Of a stretch of DNA of 60,656 nt, positions 17,166-25,181 are shown piece by piece; position 1 is the first letter of the stretch; every line of letters starts with the position of its first letter. This DNA comes from Gemmatales bacterium. GTDB lineage: Bacteria > Planctomycetota > Planctomycetia > Gemmatales > Gemmataceae. The position numbers were made by a program, and so were the translations under genes. Below the pieces are notes generated by a model. It was given only the letters and a program-made list of their open reading frames with translations, searched no databases and was not told the DNA's origin. The DNA is taken from NCBI GenBank assembly GCA_026004675.1, contig BPJP01000015.1, positions 1 to 60,656 of the forward strand, in the 5' to 3' direction.

Positions 17166-18173
17166 ATGCCGGCCGGTAAACTTCGCTGGGGCATTTTGGG
17201 CGTCGCAAAAATCAACGAACGCCTCATTCCCCGGTTTTCCCGAACCAAGAACGCCGAACTCCTCGCGATCGCCAGCCGATCCCTCGACCGGGCCAAAGCC
17301 GCCGCCCAGGCCAGCGGCATCGCCCGGGCCTACGGCAGCTACGAAGCCTTGCTCGATGATCCCGACATCGATGCCGTCTATAACCCCCTGCCAAACACAC
17401 TGCATGCGGAGTGGACCAAAAAGGCCGCTGATAAGGGCAAACACATCCTCTGCGAAAAACCTCTCGCTCCCTCCGCCGCGGAAGCCCAACATGTCGTCGA
17501 TTATTGCCGCTCCAAAAAGGTCTGCCTGATGGATGGTTTTATGTGGCCCCATCACCCACGAACGGCGAAACTACGCGACATCCTCGATAGCGGCACCCTT
17601 GGCGACATCCGCCGGGTTTCCGGATCTTTTACCTTCCGCATGCCAAAACTCGATCCCAGCAATATTCGACTTCGTCCGGAACTCGCGGGCGGCAGTTTGC
17701 TCGACGTCGGCTGTTATCCAGTGTTCGGCATCCGTTGGGCGCTCCGCACCGAACCCATCGAAGCTTTTGCCCGCGCCGAATTCACCAACGGCGTCGACGT
17801 CGCCATGACAGGGATGCTTCGTTTCCCCCACGATCGTTTCGCCAGCTTCGATTGCGGCTTCACCGTGCCGACTCGTCAGCATCTCGAAATCACCGGTACC
17901 AATGGCGTCCTTTCGATCGACGATATGTGGATTCCGCCAGATCCCGCGGAATTTCACATCTTTCGTGATGACGACTCCGTCGAAAGATTCACGGTCGAGG
18001 GAGAAGATCAGATCGTGCACATGATCGAAAACTTCGGGCGCTCCGTGCTCGAAGGCGTGCCGCTTCCTGTGGATCCGCAGGAAGCTGTCAAAACGCTCTG
18101 CGTTCTGGATGCCCTTGCCGAGTCCGCGCGAAAAGGCTCCCCTATCGCCATTAAACATCACGAAGCCTGTTAG
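17166..18173 (+). CDS. Gfo/Idh/MocA family NAD(P)-dependent oxidoreductase
   Basis: The 335-residue cytosolic protein opens with a Rossmann fold (RWGILGVAKINERLIP) and carries the family EKP motif (ILCEKPLAPSAAEA) with the expected catalytic region around ELAGGSLLDVGCYPV, where D-x-G-x-Y/C-P-x is typical. The C-terminal domain (LRFPHDRFASFDCGFTVPTR, then LEITGTNGVLSID) is the usual beta-sheet part. Family members oxidise sugars, inositols or related diols and aldehydes; the substrate is not predictable here. It begins four bases after the FDH stop and is probably co-transcribed with it, but no functional link is evident. It has no signal peptide, unlike the other Gfo/Idh protein in this window. 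Confidence 0.92.
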   Translation: MPAGKLRWGILGVAKINERLIPRFSRTKNAELLAIASRSLDRAKAAAQASGIARAYGSYEALLDDPDIDAVYNPLPNTLHAEWTKKAADKGKHILCEKPLAPSAAEAQHVVDYCRSKKVCLMDGFMWPHHPRTAKLRDILDSGTLGDIRRVSGSFTFRMPKLDPSNIRLRPELAGGSLLDVGCYPVFGIRWALRTEPIEAFARAEFTNGVDVAMTGMLRFPHDRFASFDCGFTVPTRQHLEITGTNGVLSIDDMWIPPDPAEFHIFRDDDSVERFTVEGEDQIVHMIENFGRSVLEGVPLPVDPQEAVKTLCVLDALAESARKGSPIAIKHHEAC

Positions 18174-18231
18174 GCATCCCAGCCGAGCGGTGAGGCATCG
18201 CCAGGTCGAGCCTCCCTGCAAACAAACGGTT

Positions 18232-19122
18232 CTATTTCAATGCCGCTGCGCCACCGATAACCTCGGCGATCTCCTTGGTGATTTGCGCCTGGCGAGCGCG
18301 ATTGTATTGCAGGGTGATCCGCTTGATCATTTCGCCGGCATTGTCTGTCGCAGCTTTCATCGCGATGCGGCGGGCGATCTGTTCACTGACCGCAGCATCA
18401 AGAAAGCACTTGAACAGGCGTACCCGAAACGAATCCGGCAGGATTTCTTCGAGGATGTCGCGCGGGTTGGGCAGGTACTCATATTCGACGAAGCGGGCAG
18501 CGGGTTCGGGGACAGGTTTTTCCGGCTGTTGGGGAGCGACGGCGGAGAGAGGCAAGAGCGTTTCGACCACGGCCGACTGTTTCGAAATGTTGTGAAACTT
18601 CATATACGCTACATCGACGCGGTCCACTTTGCCGGAAGTATAACGCTCGAGGTAATCGTTGGCCAGGACTTCGACTTCATCGAAGCGGGGCCGATCTTCG
18701 AACTGGGTATAGGTTTTGCTCACAGAAATGTTCTGAAACCGGAAATAGCTGATGCCGCGACGCCCGGACACTTCGAGATGCAATGTCGATCCTTCCTCCG
18801 GAACGGTGCGGATGCGAGCGCCGGCTTCGCGAAGGATGCTGGCGTTGTAACCGCCGCACAAACCCCGATTTGACGTGATAACCAGCAGCAGGCAGTTGTC
18901 GATCTTGTCGCGCTTTTCCAGAAGGGGATGCCTGATATCAGCGGCGCTGGTGCTGAGATCGGCAGCGATTTCGGCGATCTTGCGGGTATAGGCTTCCGCT
19001 TCTGTCGCACGGCGCAACGCCCGCTGGAACCGCGTCATGGCGATCAATTCCATGGTCCGCGTGATCTTGCGGATATTGCGAATGGCCTTGCGGCGTTTTA
19101 CCAGAGCACGTGTCTTTGCCAT
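18232..19122 (-). CDS. atpG: F-type ATP synthase gamma subunit
   Basis: AtpG is the rotating central stalk coupling the c-ring to F1. The 296-residue product has the canonical N-terminal helix (MAKTRALVKRRKAIRNIRKI) and C-terminal helix (KAATDNAGEMIKRITLQYNR, then QAQITKEIAEVIGGAAAL), the most conserved parts, plus the central SNRGLCGGYN motif. The conserved MAKTR sets the start at 19122; an upstream extension to 19188 is discarded. It lies 62 bases downstream of atpA and is the last gene of this operon segment. The beta and epsilon genes that normally follow are missing: the next gene, 58 bases on, is a convergent oxidoreductase. Confidence 0.96.
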   Translation of the reverse strand: MAKTRALVKRRKAIRNIRKITRTMELIAMTRFQRALRRATEAEAYTRKIAEIAADLSTSAADIRHPLLEKRDKIDNCLLLVITSNRGLCGGYNASILREAGARIRTVPEEGSTLHLEVSGRRGISYFRFQNISVSKTYTQFEDRPRFDEVEVLANDYLERYTSGKVDRVDVAYMKFHNISKQSAVVETLLPLSAVAPQQPEKPVPEPAARFVEYEYLPNPRDILEEILPDSFRVRLFKCFLDAAVSEQIARRIAMKAATDNAGEMIKRITLQYNRARQAQITKEIAEVIGGAAALK

Positions 19123-19184
19123 AGGCTCAAAGCTTTTCTTTGTTCTTCTGTCGGCGCGAGCGAATACCGAGCCACAACGAAGCC

Positions 19185-20891
19185 TCATTCAGGCGCTTTG
19201 AATTGTGGCTTGAAGGTGCTGATCGCGTTTTGCAATTGCTGTTCGATTTCGTCCGTGAACTGTTTTTCGTCCATCAACTTTTGCCGTACTTCGGGCATTT
19301 GTTCACGCATGAATGTCAGGAACTGCTCCTCCCAGGCATGCACGTGGCGTACTTCGACGTCGTCGAGGAAGCCTTTCGTGCCGGCGTAGATGATCATGAT
19401 CTGATCGACGACATGCATGGGTTTGTATTGCCCCTGTTTGAGGACTTCGACCATGCGGTAGCCTCGATCGAGTTGCCCCTGGGTGGCTTTGTCGAGCTCC
19501 GTACCGAGTTGGGCGAAGGCTTCGAGTTCGCGGAAGGCGGCGAGGTCGAGACGCAAGCTGCCGGCGATTTGTTTCATCGCTTTGATCTGGGCCTTGCCGC
19601 CGACGCGTGAAACACTGATGCCGACATCGATGGCCGGCCTGACGCCCGCGAAGAACAAATCAGGCTGCAAGTAGATTTGCCCGTCCGTAATCGAGATCAC
19701 GTTGGTCGGGATGTAGGCCGACACTTCGCCTTCGAGTGTTTCGATGATGGGCAAAGCCGTCAGCGAGCCGCCAGACTTGGCCACTTTGGCTAATTTATGA
19801 CCTGGGAATTTCGGCAGATCCTGTTCCAGGGCGTGTTTTTTCTCCAGAGGCCCGACATACACTTTGCCCTTTTCGCCCTCCTGTCGTTTTTCCCCTTGTT
19901 CATTGTTCACGCCCCAGTCATCTTCGACCTTGCTTTCGTCGGCATGGTCGGGAACGATGACCCAGCGTTCGGCCAGCTTCGCGGAACGCTCCAGCAAACG
20001 CGAGTGGCAATAGAAGATGTCACCGGGATAGGCTTCACGTCCGGGAGGACGGCGCATCAGCAGCGAAAGCTGGCGGTAGGCTGCGGCTTGCTTGCTCAAA
20101 TCGTCATAGACGCACAGCGTGTCGCGGCCATGTTCGTACATGTAATACTCGGCCATCGCACAACCGGCGTAAGGTGCGATGTATTGCAAGGGGGCGGGAT
20201 CGGAAGAAGAAGCCACCACGACGATGGTGTAATCCATCGCACCGTGGGCTTTGAGAGCCTCGACGACCTGGGCCACGGCACCTTCGCGCTGGCCGCAGGC
20301 CACGTAAACGCAGATGACGTTTTCGTTCTTCTGGTTGATGATCGTGTCGATGGCGATGGCGGTCTTGCCGACCCGGCGGTCGCCAATGATCAATTCGCGC
20401 TGTCCCCGGCCGATGGGGGTCATCGAGTCGATGGCTTTCAGCCCGGTTTGCAGAGGCTGGTCGACTGGTTGCCTTTCCGCTACGCCGGGTGCAACGTATT
20501 CCAACGGTCTGGTGGCCGAGGCGAGGACCGGTCCTTTGCCGTCGAGTGGATTGCCGAGCGGATCGACGACGCGACCGATCAGGGCATCACCCACCGGAAC
20601 GCGGAGCAGTTCGCCGGTGCAAACGACCTCGTCCCCTTCGGTGATCTTCAGGTAGTCTCCAAGGATGATGACGCCGACTGAATTTTCTTCGAGGTTGAAG
20701 GCCAGTCCCCGAACCCCCGTGCGTTTGAACTCGACCATTTCACTGGCCATGACGCCGGAGAGGCCATAAACGCGAGCGATGCCGTCGCCGATCTCCAACA
20801 CCGTGCCGGTTTCTTGAACGTCGAGTTTTTGCCGATAATTCGCGATCTCTTCGCTAATCACGGAGACGATTTCGTCGGCTTTGAATCCCAT
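19185..20891 (-). CDS. atpA: F-type ATP synthase alpha subunit with internal insertion
   Basis: The 568-residue product is the regulatory nucleotide-binding F1 subunit. It has the P-loop GDRRVGKT (residues 170-177), the SYA/IPTNVISITDGQIYL stretch, and the DVGISVSRVGGKAQ and ALRLDLAAFRELEAF-like segments. It is about 60 residues longer than the usual 500-510. The excess is one insertion at roughly residues 309-372, between RLLERSAKLAERW and SGGSLTALPIIET, with a charged low-complexity patch (GEKRQEGEKGK). The core motifs on both sides are intact, so it should be functional. It overlaps the end of atpH by 38 bases, suggesting coupled translation. Confidence 0.96.
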   Translation of the reverse strand: MGFKADEIVSVISEEIANYRQKLDVQETGTVLEIGDGIARVYGLSGVMASEMVEFKRTGVRGLAFNLEENSVGVIILGDYLKITEGDEVVCTGELLRVPVGDALIGRVVDPLGNPLDGKGPVLASATRPLEYVAPGVAERQPVDQPLQTGLKAIDSMTPIGRGQRELIIGDRRVGKTAIAIDTIINQKNENVICVYVACGQREGAVAQVVEALKAHGAMDYTIVVVASSSDPAPLQYIAPYAGCAMAEYYMYEHGRDTLCVYDDLSKQAAAYRQLSLLMRRPPGREAYPGDIFYCHSRLLERSAKLAERWVIVPDHADESKVEDDWGVNNEQGEKRQEGEKGKVYVGPLEKKHALEQDLPKFPGHKLAKVAKSGGSLTALPIIETLEGEVSAYIPTNVISITDGQIYLQPDLFFAGVRPAIDVGISVSRVGGKAQIKAMKQIAGSLRLDLAAFRELEAFAQLGTELDKATQGQLDRGYRMVEVLKQGQYKPMHVVDQIMIIYAGTKGFLDDVEVRHVHAWEEQFLTFMREQMPEVRQKLMDEKQFTDEIEQQLQNAISTFKPQFKAPE

Positions 20892-21477
20892 GGCTGCTTC
20901 TCTCGATCAAATGTTTCTTGATTTCTTCAAGGCGCGTTTTTACGGAACTATCGTAAACATAGTCGCCGATGCGAATGATGATCCCGCCCAGGATGTCGGG
21001 ATCGACACGTGTCTCCAAAAGCGGCTCCAGTTGCAGGCGATTGCGGGCGACATCGATCAGCCTTTGTCTCTGGTCGTCGGGCAAAGGGACAGCAGTTCTG
21101 ACGTGAACCCGGACGCGCCGAGCTCGCTCGTCCTGAAGCTGGCGGACTTCGACCAGGATCAGGCGGACCAGGTCGAGCCGATCATGGTCGTTGAGAACGT
21201 TCAGGAAGCAGACAAACAGATCACTCGCTTTGCCCGCGAAGGCTTTCTGGATAAGGGGGCGTTTCTGTTCCCGGCTGATGGCGCTGCTCGCCAAAACCTT
21301 TTCGAGAGTCGGCTCGGCCTGGTAGACGTCGTGAACCAGGGAATGCAACTCGTCGATGACCTGATCGACCTGATGTTGTTTTTCCGCTGCTCGCAGCAGG
21401 GCAGCCGCGTACACCCTGGCCACCGATTGCAGGCCGATGTCCGCCGTGATCTCGGGTAGGTTCGCGTCCGCGTTCAT
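20854..21477 (-). CDS. atpH: F-type ATP synthase delta subunit
   Basis: AtpH anchors the peripheral stalk to the top of F1. The 207-residue product has the expected N-terminal helical domain (VARVYAAALLRAAEKQHQVD) and C-terminal region (DPDILGGIIIRIGDYVYDSS) typical of OSCP/delta, and the family's usual length plus a short N-terminal and C-terminal extension. The last 38 bases overlap the start of atpA on the same strand. It sits 50 bases after atpF. Upstream and downstream order (atpF, atpH, atpA, atpG) matches classical F-ATPase operons. Confidence 0.93.
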   Translation of the reverse strand: MNADANLPEITADIGLQSVARVYAAALLRAAEKQHQVDQVIDELHSLVHDVYQAEPTLEKVLASSAISREQKRPLIQKAFAGKASDLFVCFLNVLNDHDRLDLVRLILVEVRQLQDERARRVRVHVRTAVPLPDDQRQRLIDVARNRLQLEPLLETRVDPDILGGIIIRIGDYVYDSSVKTRLEEIKKHLIERSSHGIQSRRNRLRD

Positions 21478-21527
21478 CTCTAGCCCTGTTACCAGGAAAT
21501 CGGTTTACCGCTCAAGTCTGCCGCCTT

Positions 21528-22283
21528 TCAGCTGGGAGCGCCGTTTCGCATACCCAATTCATTGATGGCCTCTTCCACGAGTCTTTGATGATCCTCGATG
21601 GTGATTTGCCTGGCGATTGCTTTGGCGGCGACATGGGTGGCCAATTCGACAGCGCGGGTCCAAAGCACTTGCAGTGCCTGATCCTTGGCCATTTCGATTT
21701 CGCGCCTGAGCCGATCGCGTTCCGCTTGGATTTCTTCTCGTGCTTTGGCGATCATTTCGTCCGTCGTGTGCTGGGCATCGCGGCGTGCTTCCTCGAGAAT
21801 CTCGCGGACTTTTTCGTGGGCCTGGTCCATTTCCTTTTTGAGTTGAGCCCGAATCTGCTCGGCTTCTTCCTTAGCTCGGCGGGCATCTTCGAGTGCCGTG
21901 CGGATGCTCTCCTCCCGCTTGTGCAGGCCTTCGATCATCGGCCCCCAGGCGACTTTCTTGAGGATGAATAGCAGCAATACGAAGACGACGACTGTCCAGA
22001 TGGCGGTGCCGGTATGGATTTTGAGAAATTCCGGCGGCTTGTCGGGAACAAGGTTCTCCACGTGACCGTGCTTCAATGCCTCGACCAGCTCTTTATGGTG
22101 GGCTTCGTTGCTAAGGTCGAGTTTTTTGGCGACGTGTTTGCCGTCGACGTGCATGGTCACTTTGTATTTTGCCGGGTGATTCGTCTTGGCATGACCATGA
22201 TCCGCCTCCGCGGCACCAAAACATGACGACTGAAGCAAGAACATCGCTCCAATACGAAAGACGCCGACCCAAACACGTCGCAT
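21528..22283 (-). CDS. atpF: F-type ATP synthase b subunit with exported N-terminal extension
   Basis: AtpF is the membrane-anchored peripheral stalk. The membrane segment (AIWTVVVFVLLLFILKKVAW, around residue 95-115) is followed by the long charged coiled coil (IRTALEDARRAKEEAEQIRA and onward) and a C-terminal helix. Unlike the standard 160-residue b subunit, this 251-residue product begins with a signal-like segment (VFRIGAMFLLQSSCFGAAEA) and about 70 residues rich in His and Lys (HGHAKTNHPAKYKVTMHVDG) before the membrane helix. If the signal is cleaved the extension would face the periplasm. It follows atpE by 35 bases. Confidence 0.93.
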   Translation of the reverse strand: MRRVWVGVFRIGAMFLLQSSCFGAAEADHGHAKTNHPAKYKVTMHVDGKHVAKKLDLSNEAHHKELVEALKHGHVENLVPDKPPEFLKIHTGTAIWTVVVFVLLLFILKKVAWGPMIEGLHKREESIRTALEDARRAKEEAEQIRAQLKKEMDQAHEKVREILEEARRDAQHTTDEMIAKAREEIQAERDRLRREIEMAKDQALQVLWTRAVELATHVAAKAIARQITIEDHQRLVEEAINELGMRNGAPS

Positions 22284-22318
22284 GGCAACCTCTTCTGAGT
22301 TGAATCAATCGACCGTGG

Positions 22319-22633
22319 TTACGCCTGCCCCGCCACAAGGATGCACACGATCAAACTGAAAAAGGTTGCCCCTTCGAGGAGGGCGGCGATGATGAGCATG
22401 GCGGTTTGCACTCGGCCAGCCGTTTCCGGCTGCCTGGCGATGCTTTCCAAAGCGGCGGCTCCGATTTTGCCGAACCCCAGAGCAGCACCGAAAATCGTCA
22501 AGCCAGCACCTAACCCGGCGCCTACCGCAGCACCATAGAACGTCGCCACATTCGCTTTGTCTTCCGCCAACGCCGGCGCCGAAGTTACCAGCAGCACAAC
22601 GACAGCAACCGCTAACAATCTCATCAGCTTCAT
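22319..22633 (-). CDS. atpE: F-type ATP synthase c subunit (proton-type)
   Basis: AtpE forms the membrane rotor ring. The 104-residue product has an N-terminal signal-like extension (MKLMRLLAVAVVVLLVTSAP) before two hairpin helices. The polar loop ARQPE (66-70) is present and the ion-carrying carboxylate is Glu87 in AALLEGATFF. The residues after this Glu are Gly-Ala rather than Ser/Thr of the sodium-type signature, so proton coupling is predicted from known c-ring ligand rules. Extra N-terminal hydrophobic segments occur in some bacterial c subunits. It sits 35 bases upstream of atpF and 49 bases after atpB. Confidence 0.95.
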   Translation of the reverse strand: MKLMRLLAVAVVVLLVTSAPALAEDKANVATFYGAAVGAGLGAGLTIFGAALGFGKIGAAALESIARQPETAGRVQTAMLIIAALLEGATFFSLIVCILVAGQA

Positions 22634-22682
22634 AACGCCCTTTGCTCCTTTCTGAAGTTTCTCAATTGTCGGACCACAGCGC

Positions 22683-23498
22683 CTAGTGCTGCGGGTGCAA
22701 GGCCATGCCCAAAAATAGCGAGGTCAAAAAAACAAAAATATACGCTTGCAAAAAGGAGACGAACAATTCCAGCAGGCTCAAAGCCGCCACCCCGAGGACG
22801 CTGGTTATCGTAATCGGCCAGAACAAGTACCAGCCGGCGTCCTTGGCCATCACGATAAACAGCAACAGCATCGCCAAAACCATATGGCCAGCGAACAAGT
22901 TGGCAAACAAACGCACGGCCAGGATGGTCGCCTTGATGAAGTGCCCCATGATCTCGATTGCCACAATGCCGGGCACCAGGACGACGGCAATCGCCCCATC
23001 AAGGTGCGGTGCATGTGATTTCACATACTGAACCGGCCCCATTCTGGCAATTGCGCTGCCGTGAATTACCAGAAAACTGCACAGCGCCAGGGCGCCTGTG
23101 ACGCTGATGCTCGCCGTTGGCGAGCCGAGAAACGGCACCAGCCCCAGCAAGTTGCAAAACAGGATGAACAAAAACAGCGTCCACAGAAAAGGCAGGAACC
23201 GATCCGCGTCTTCCTCGCCGATGCACGGCCGGGCGACTTGATCGCGGATAAAGGTCAACAGCGCCTCGAAAGCGTTCCACCATCTGCCTCGAGGCGGCTC
23301 ACCGCTTTGAACCCGCTTCGCCAGCGGCACGAAGATCATCACGATCAGGACCGCTGCCACCACTTCCAAAACCATGTATTTGGTCAAAAACCAGGGGAGA
23401 TGAAATTCCCAGCCCAAATGCTCGATCAAATGCCAGTGCTGGGTGTCGAGCACGTGTTCGAACGGGTCGGCGGCAGCGAACAGCATCACGTTCCTCAC
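22683..23498 (-). CDS. atpB: F-type ATP synthase a subunit
   Basis: AtpB is the stator membrane subunit forming the proton half-channels. The 271-residue product has about six hydrophobic segments, with the conserved HMVLAMLLLFIVM and ILAVRLFANLFAGHMVLAM region that contains the essential arginine (RLFANLFAGH) and the C-terminal SLLELFVSFLQAYIFVFL segment. Two starts are possible: GTG at 23498, which overlaps the previous stop as GTGA, and ATG at 23486, which has GAGGA just upstream. I give the longer one; the ATG is equally plausible. It follows the AtpI-like gene with that 4-base overlap, a sign of translational coupling. Confidence 0.95.
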   Translation of the reverse strand: MRNVMLFAAADPFEHVLDTQHWHLIEHLGWEFHLPWFLTKYMVLEVVAAVLIVMIFVPLAKRVQSGEPPRGRWWNAFEALLTFIRDQVARPCIGEEDADRFLPFLWTLFLFILFCNLLGLVPFLGSPTASISVTGALALCSFLVIHGSAIARMGPVQYVKSHAPHLDGAIAVVLVPGIVAIEIMGHFIKATILAVRLFANLFAGHMVLAMLLLFIVMAKDAGWYLFWPITITSVLGVAALSLLELFVSFLQAYIFVFLTSLFLGMALHPQH

Positions 23499-23893
23499 GG
23501 CAGCTTGTCAGCCTCGTTGGCGGCCAAATGTTCTCGAAGACTGACTACTAAGATTGTCTCCAGCGTCAAGGTGAAGAGATAAAACAACAGAACCCACACC
23601 CAAAAAGCGCTATGATGAAATAGCTTGGTCCGAAAATAAAGCAACGAACCGATACCGAGAGCCAGCGCCATCCGCAACAGCATGCCGCCCACCATCGACA
23701 GAAGTTGTTGCTCGGCGCTCTGGCGTGTCGCCAGCATCGACCAGACCAGCGACGCCAACGCCGGAAACAATGACAGTGCCAACGCAACCCCGCTAAACAG
23801 GATCGCCGGGTGTGCCACCCACCAGCCTGCCACACCGACGCTGACTAGCCAGAACAGCACGGTTCCACCGATCAACACTCCCACGCGCTTCAC
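23495..23893 (-). CDS. AtpI-like F-ATPase assembly membrane protein
   Basis: The 132-residue product has four hydrophobic segments (VLIGGTVLFWLVSVGVAGWW, HPAILFSGVALALSLFPAL, SMVGGMLLRMALALGIGSLL, FWVWVLLFYLFTLTLETILV), the general layout of UncI/AtpI-type proteins encoded upstream of atpB. Such proteins assist c-ring assembly or cation supply. The start is a GTG at 23893 that overlaps the TGA of the upstream gene as GTGA; the long upstream frame from 24127 overlaps that gene and is not real. It again overlaps the next gene as GTGA. No catalytic residues are expected, and the family assignment rests on position and topology. Confidence 0.75.
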   Translation of the reverse strand: MKRVGVLIGGTVLFWLVSVGVAGWWVAHPAILFSGVALALSLFPALASLVWSMLATRQSAEQQLLSMVGGMLLRMALALGIGSLLYFRTKLFHHSAFWVWVLLFYLFTLTLETILVVSLREHLAANEADKLP

Positions 23894-24117
23894 TTTTCCA
23901 TCCGTTCGGAACGGGATTGGTCCTTTTCTCTCTGCCTGAGAAGAGCCAGCAAATGCACAAATGCCGAAACAAAGCCCAGTACCGCGCCAGCGATCGCTCC
24001 CCACGGCGTCCAGTCGAACTGCCGATCCAGCAGTACGCCCACCACTACCGGCGCTACCATTTCCATGCCGATCTGCGCCAAACTGAAATAAAAGCCGACT
24101 TCCTTGGGATCGAACAT
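23890..24117 (-). CDS. atpZ: AtpZ/AtpI-type F0 accessory protein
   Basis: The 75-residue protein has two hydrophobic helices (GFYFSLAQIGMEMVAPVVVG and WGAIAGAVLGFVSAFVHLLAL) joined by a loop with DRQFDWTPWG, matching the AtpZ family (helix, LLDxxxxTxPW loop, helix with G-x-x-x-G). AtpZ helps supply cations to the F0 motor in other bacteria. The start at MFDPKEVG (24117) is preferred to an upstream in-frame start. It is the first member of the atp operon on this strand; the promoter is likely in the 143 bases up to 24260. Confidence 0.8.
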   Translation of the reverse strand: MFDPKEVGFYFSLAQIGMEMVAPVVVGVLLDRQFDWTPWGAIAGAVLGFVSAFVHLLALLRQREKDQSRSERMEK

Positions 24118-24260
24118 GGCAAGCCACCGAGGGGAGCGTTTGCCCGCGTTATTGTATGATCGGATCGAAAGAGGGTTACCCCTTCGCACAAGAAAAGCCA
24201 AGCCAACCGCCGACCCTTTTCACCCGGCAAACGAGCCAACGGGCAACTTTCGGGTTTCGC

Positions 24261-24524
24261 TCAGCTGTCGACCACGTCCTCGATTCGGCAAAGGGCGACA
24301 ATTTCGGTACGGAGCACGCGAACGCGCTTGCGGTTTCGCTTGATCCCTGTCGCCCGCGCCTGGGCCACATAATTTTCTCGCGTCGATTGCGTATCGCGCA
24401 AGTCGTGAAAATCGGCATCGCGCAGTTCGATGTACTCTCCGTCGACCGCGACAAGCGTACCCAGGCAGACGAACGGACTGCGCAGATCAACAACGACTGT
24501 TTTGTTGAGAAACGCTTCCCACAT
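24261..24524 (-). CDS. Small LSm-like protein of unknown function
   Basis: This 87-residue protein has the short, strongly curved beta-strand pattern of Sm-like folds: TVVVDLRSPFVCLGTLVAVD followed by YIELRDADFHDLRD and a C-terminal RVRVLRTEIVALCRIEDVVD. The V-D-x-x-S-P-(F/Y)-(V/I)-x-x-G-x-L hallmark is typical of small conserved hypothetical proteins seen in many bacteria including planctomycetes. It might bind RNA or interact with the ATP synthase mRNA, but this is only positional speculation: it lies upstream of the atp operon on the same strand. A divergent gene starts 64 bases away. Confidence 0.7.
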   Translation of the reverse strand: MWEAFLNKTVVVDLRSPFVCLGTLVAVDGEYIELRDADFHDLRDTQSTRENYVAQARATGIKRNRKRVRVLRTEIVALCRIEDVVDS

Positions 24525-24588
24525 GGCAGCTCTCCAAACGAGAGCAGCGGATTTTGCATCCTTCCTCGATTCAGGCTATGCTTTCCGT

Positions 24589-25074
24589 ATGGATACCGCA
24601 TCAACCCAGCCACCGCAAGCGATGGCGGCGAGTCCAGCCTCCGTACTGGAACTTCTGTTGCGGCGGTTGGGCCGAGTCATTCGCCAGCTTCGCATTCGCC
24701 AGGAAGATCGGCCGCCTTTCCGCATCCAGGACGAGCGCGATCTGGAAGACCTGCTGCGAGCCATTCTGCCCATCCACTTCGATGACATTCGCCCAGAAAT
24801 ACGCCAAACGCGGACCCAAGGCGAATGCACCGATTTTGTACTTGCCCCGGAGAAAATCGCCGTCGCCTCCTTTTTCGTTCGCCGTTCCAACCGGGAGGAC
24901 CTCCCCGATGCAGTCCAGGAGTGCACCGACCACTACGAGGATCGTTTGGAAGGAGGGGCCCTGTATTGCTATGCTTTCGATCCGGCTGGTCTCATTGCCA
25001 GTCGGCCGGCTGTCGAATCGTCTATGTCGCGAGATGGAACCAGCCTTCATGTTCGACTTATAATCGGCGGCTGA
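24589..25074 (+). CDS. PD-(D/E)XK-like protein with lost catalytic motif
   Basis: The 161-residue product resembles the widespread REase-fold domain often found at the C-terminus of prokaryotic defence or NTPase proteins. Matching blocks are the helix LLRRLGRVIRQLRIRQEDRP, then RDLEDLLRAILPIHFDDIRP, then the core sheet CTDFVLAPEKIAV and YCYAFDPAGLIA. In active members the strand after PEKI carries E-x-K (a typical text is IVVEVKKT); here the equivalent residues are AVASFFVR, so the Glu and Lys are replaced by Ser and Phe. The first Asp (TDF) is kept. It is predicted to be catalytically inactive. I recognise this by pattern only. It starts at the ATG 24589, divergent to the LSm-like gene. Confidence 0.55.
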   Translation: MDTASTQPPQAMAASPASVLELLLRRLGRVIRQLRIRQEDRPPFRIQDERDLEDLLRAILPIHFDDIRPEIRQTRTQGECTDFVLAPEKIAVASFFVRRSNREDLPDAVQECTDHYEDRLEGGALYCYAFDPAGLIASRPAVESSMSRDGTSLHVRLIIGG

Positions 25075-25181
25075 GCCGGCCGAGTGCTCGACGCTCGTTG
25101 CATCATTGCCTGCGAAGCAAGCACGGCCACGCCGGGACGCTGCCAGGAAACGAAAAAATGGTTCATCACAAGAAATGAGCG

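Noticed and set aside
15419..17320. 633-residue open frame on the minus strand in the formate dehydrogenase gene
   Set aside because: It is antisense to highly conserved metal-binding sequence, has no recognisable domain and no good start.
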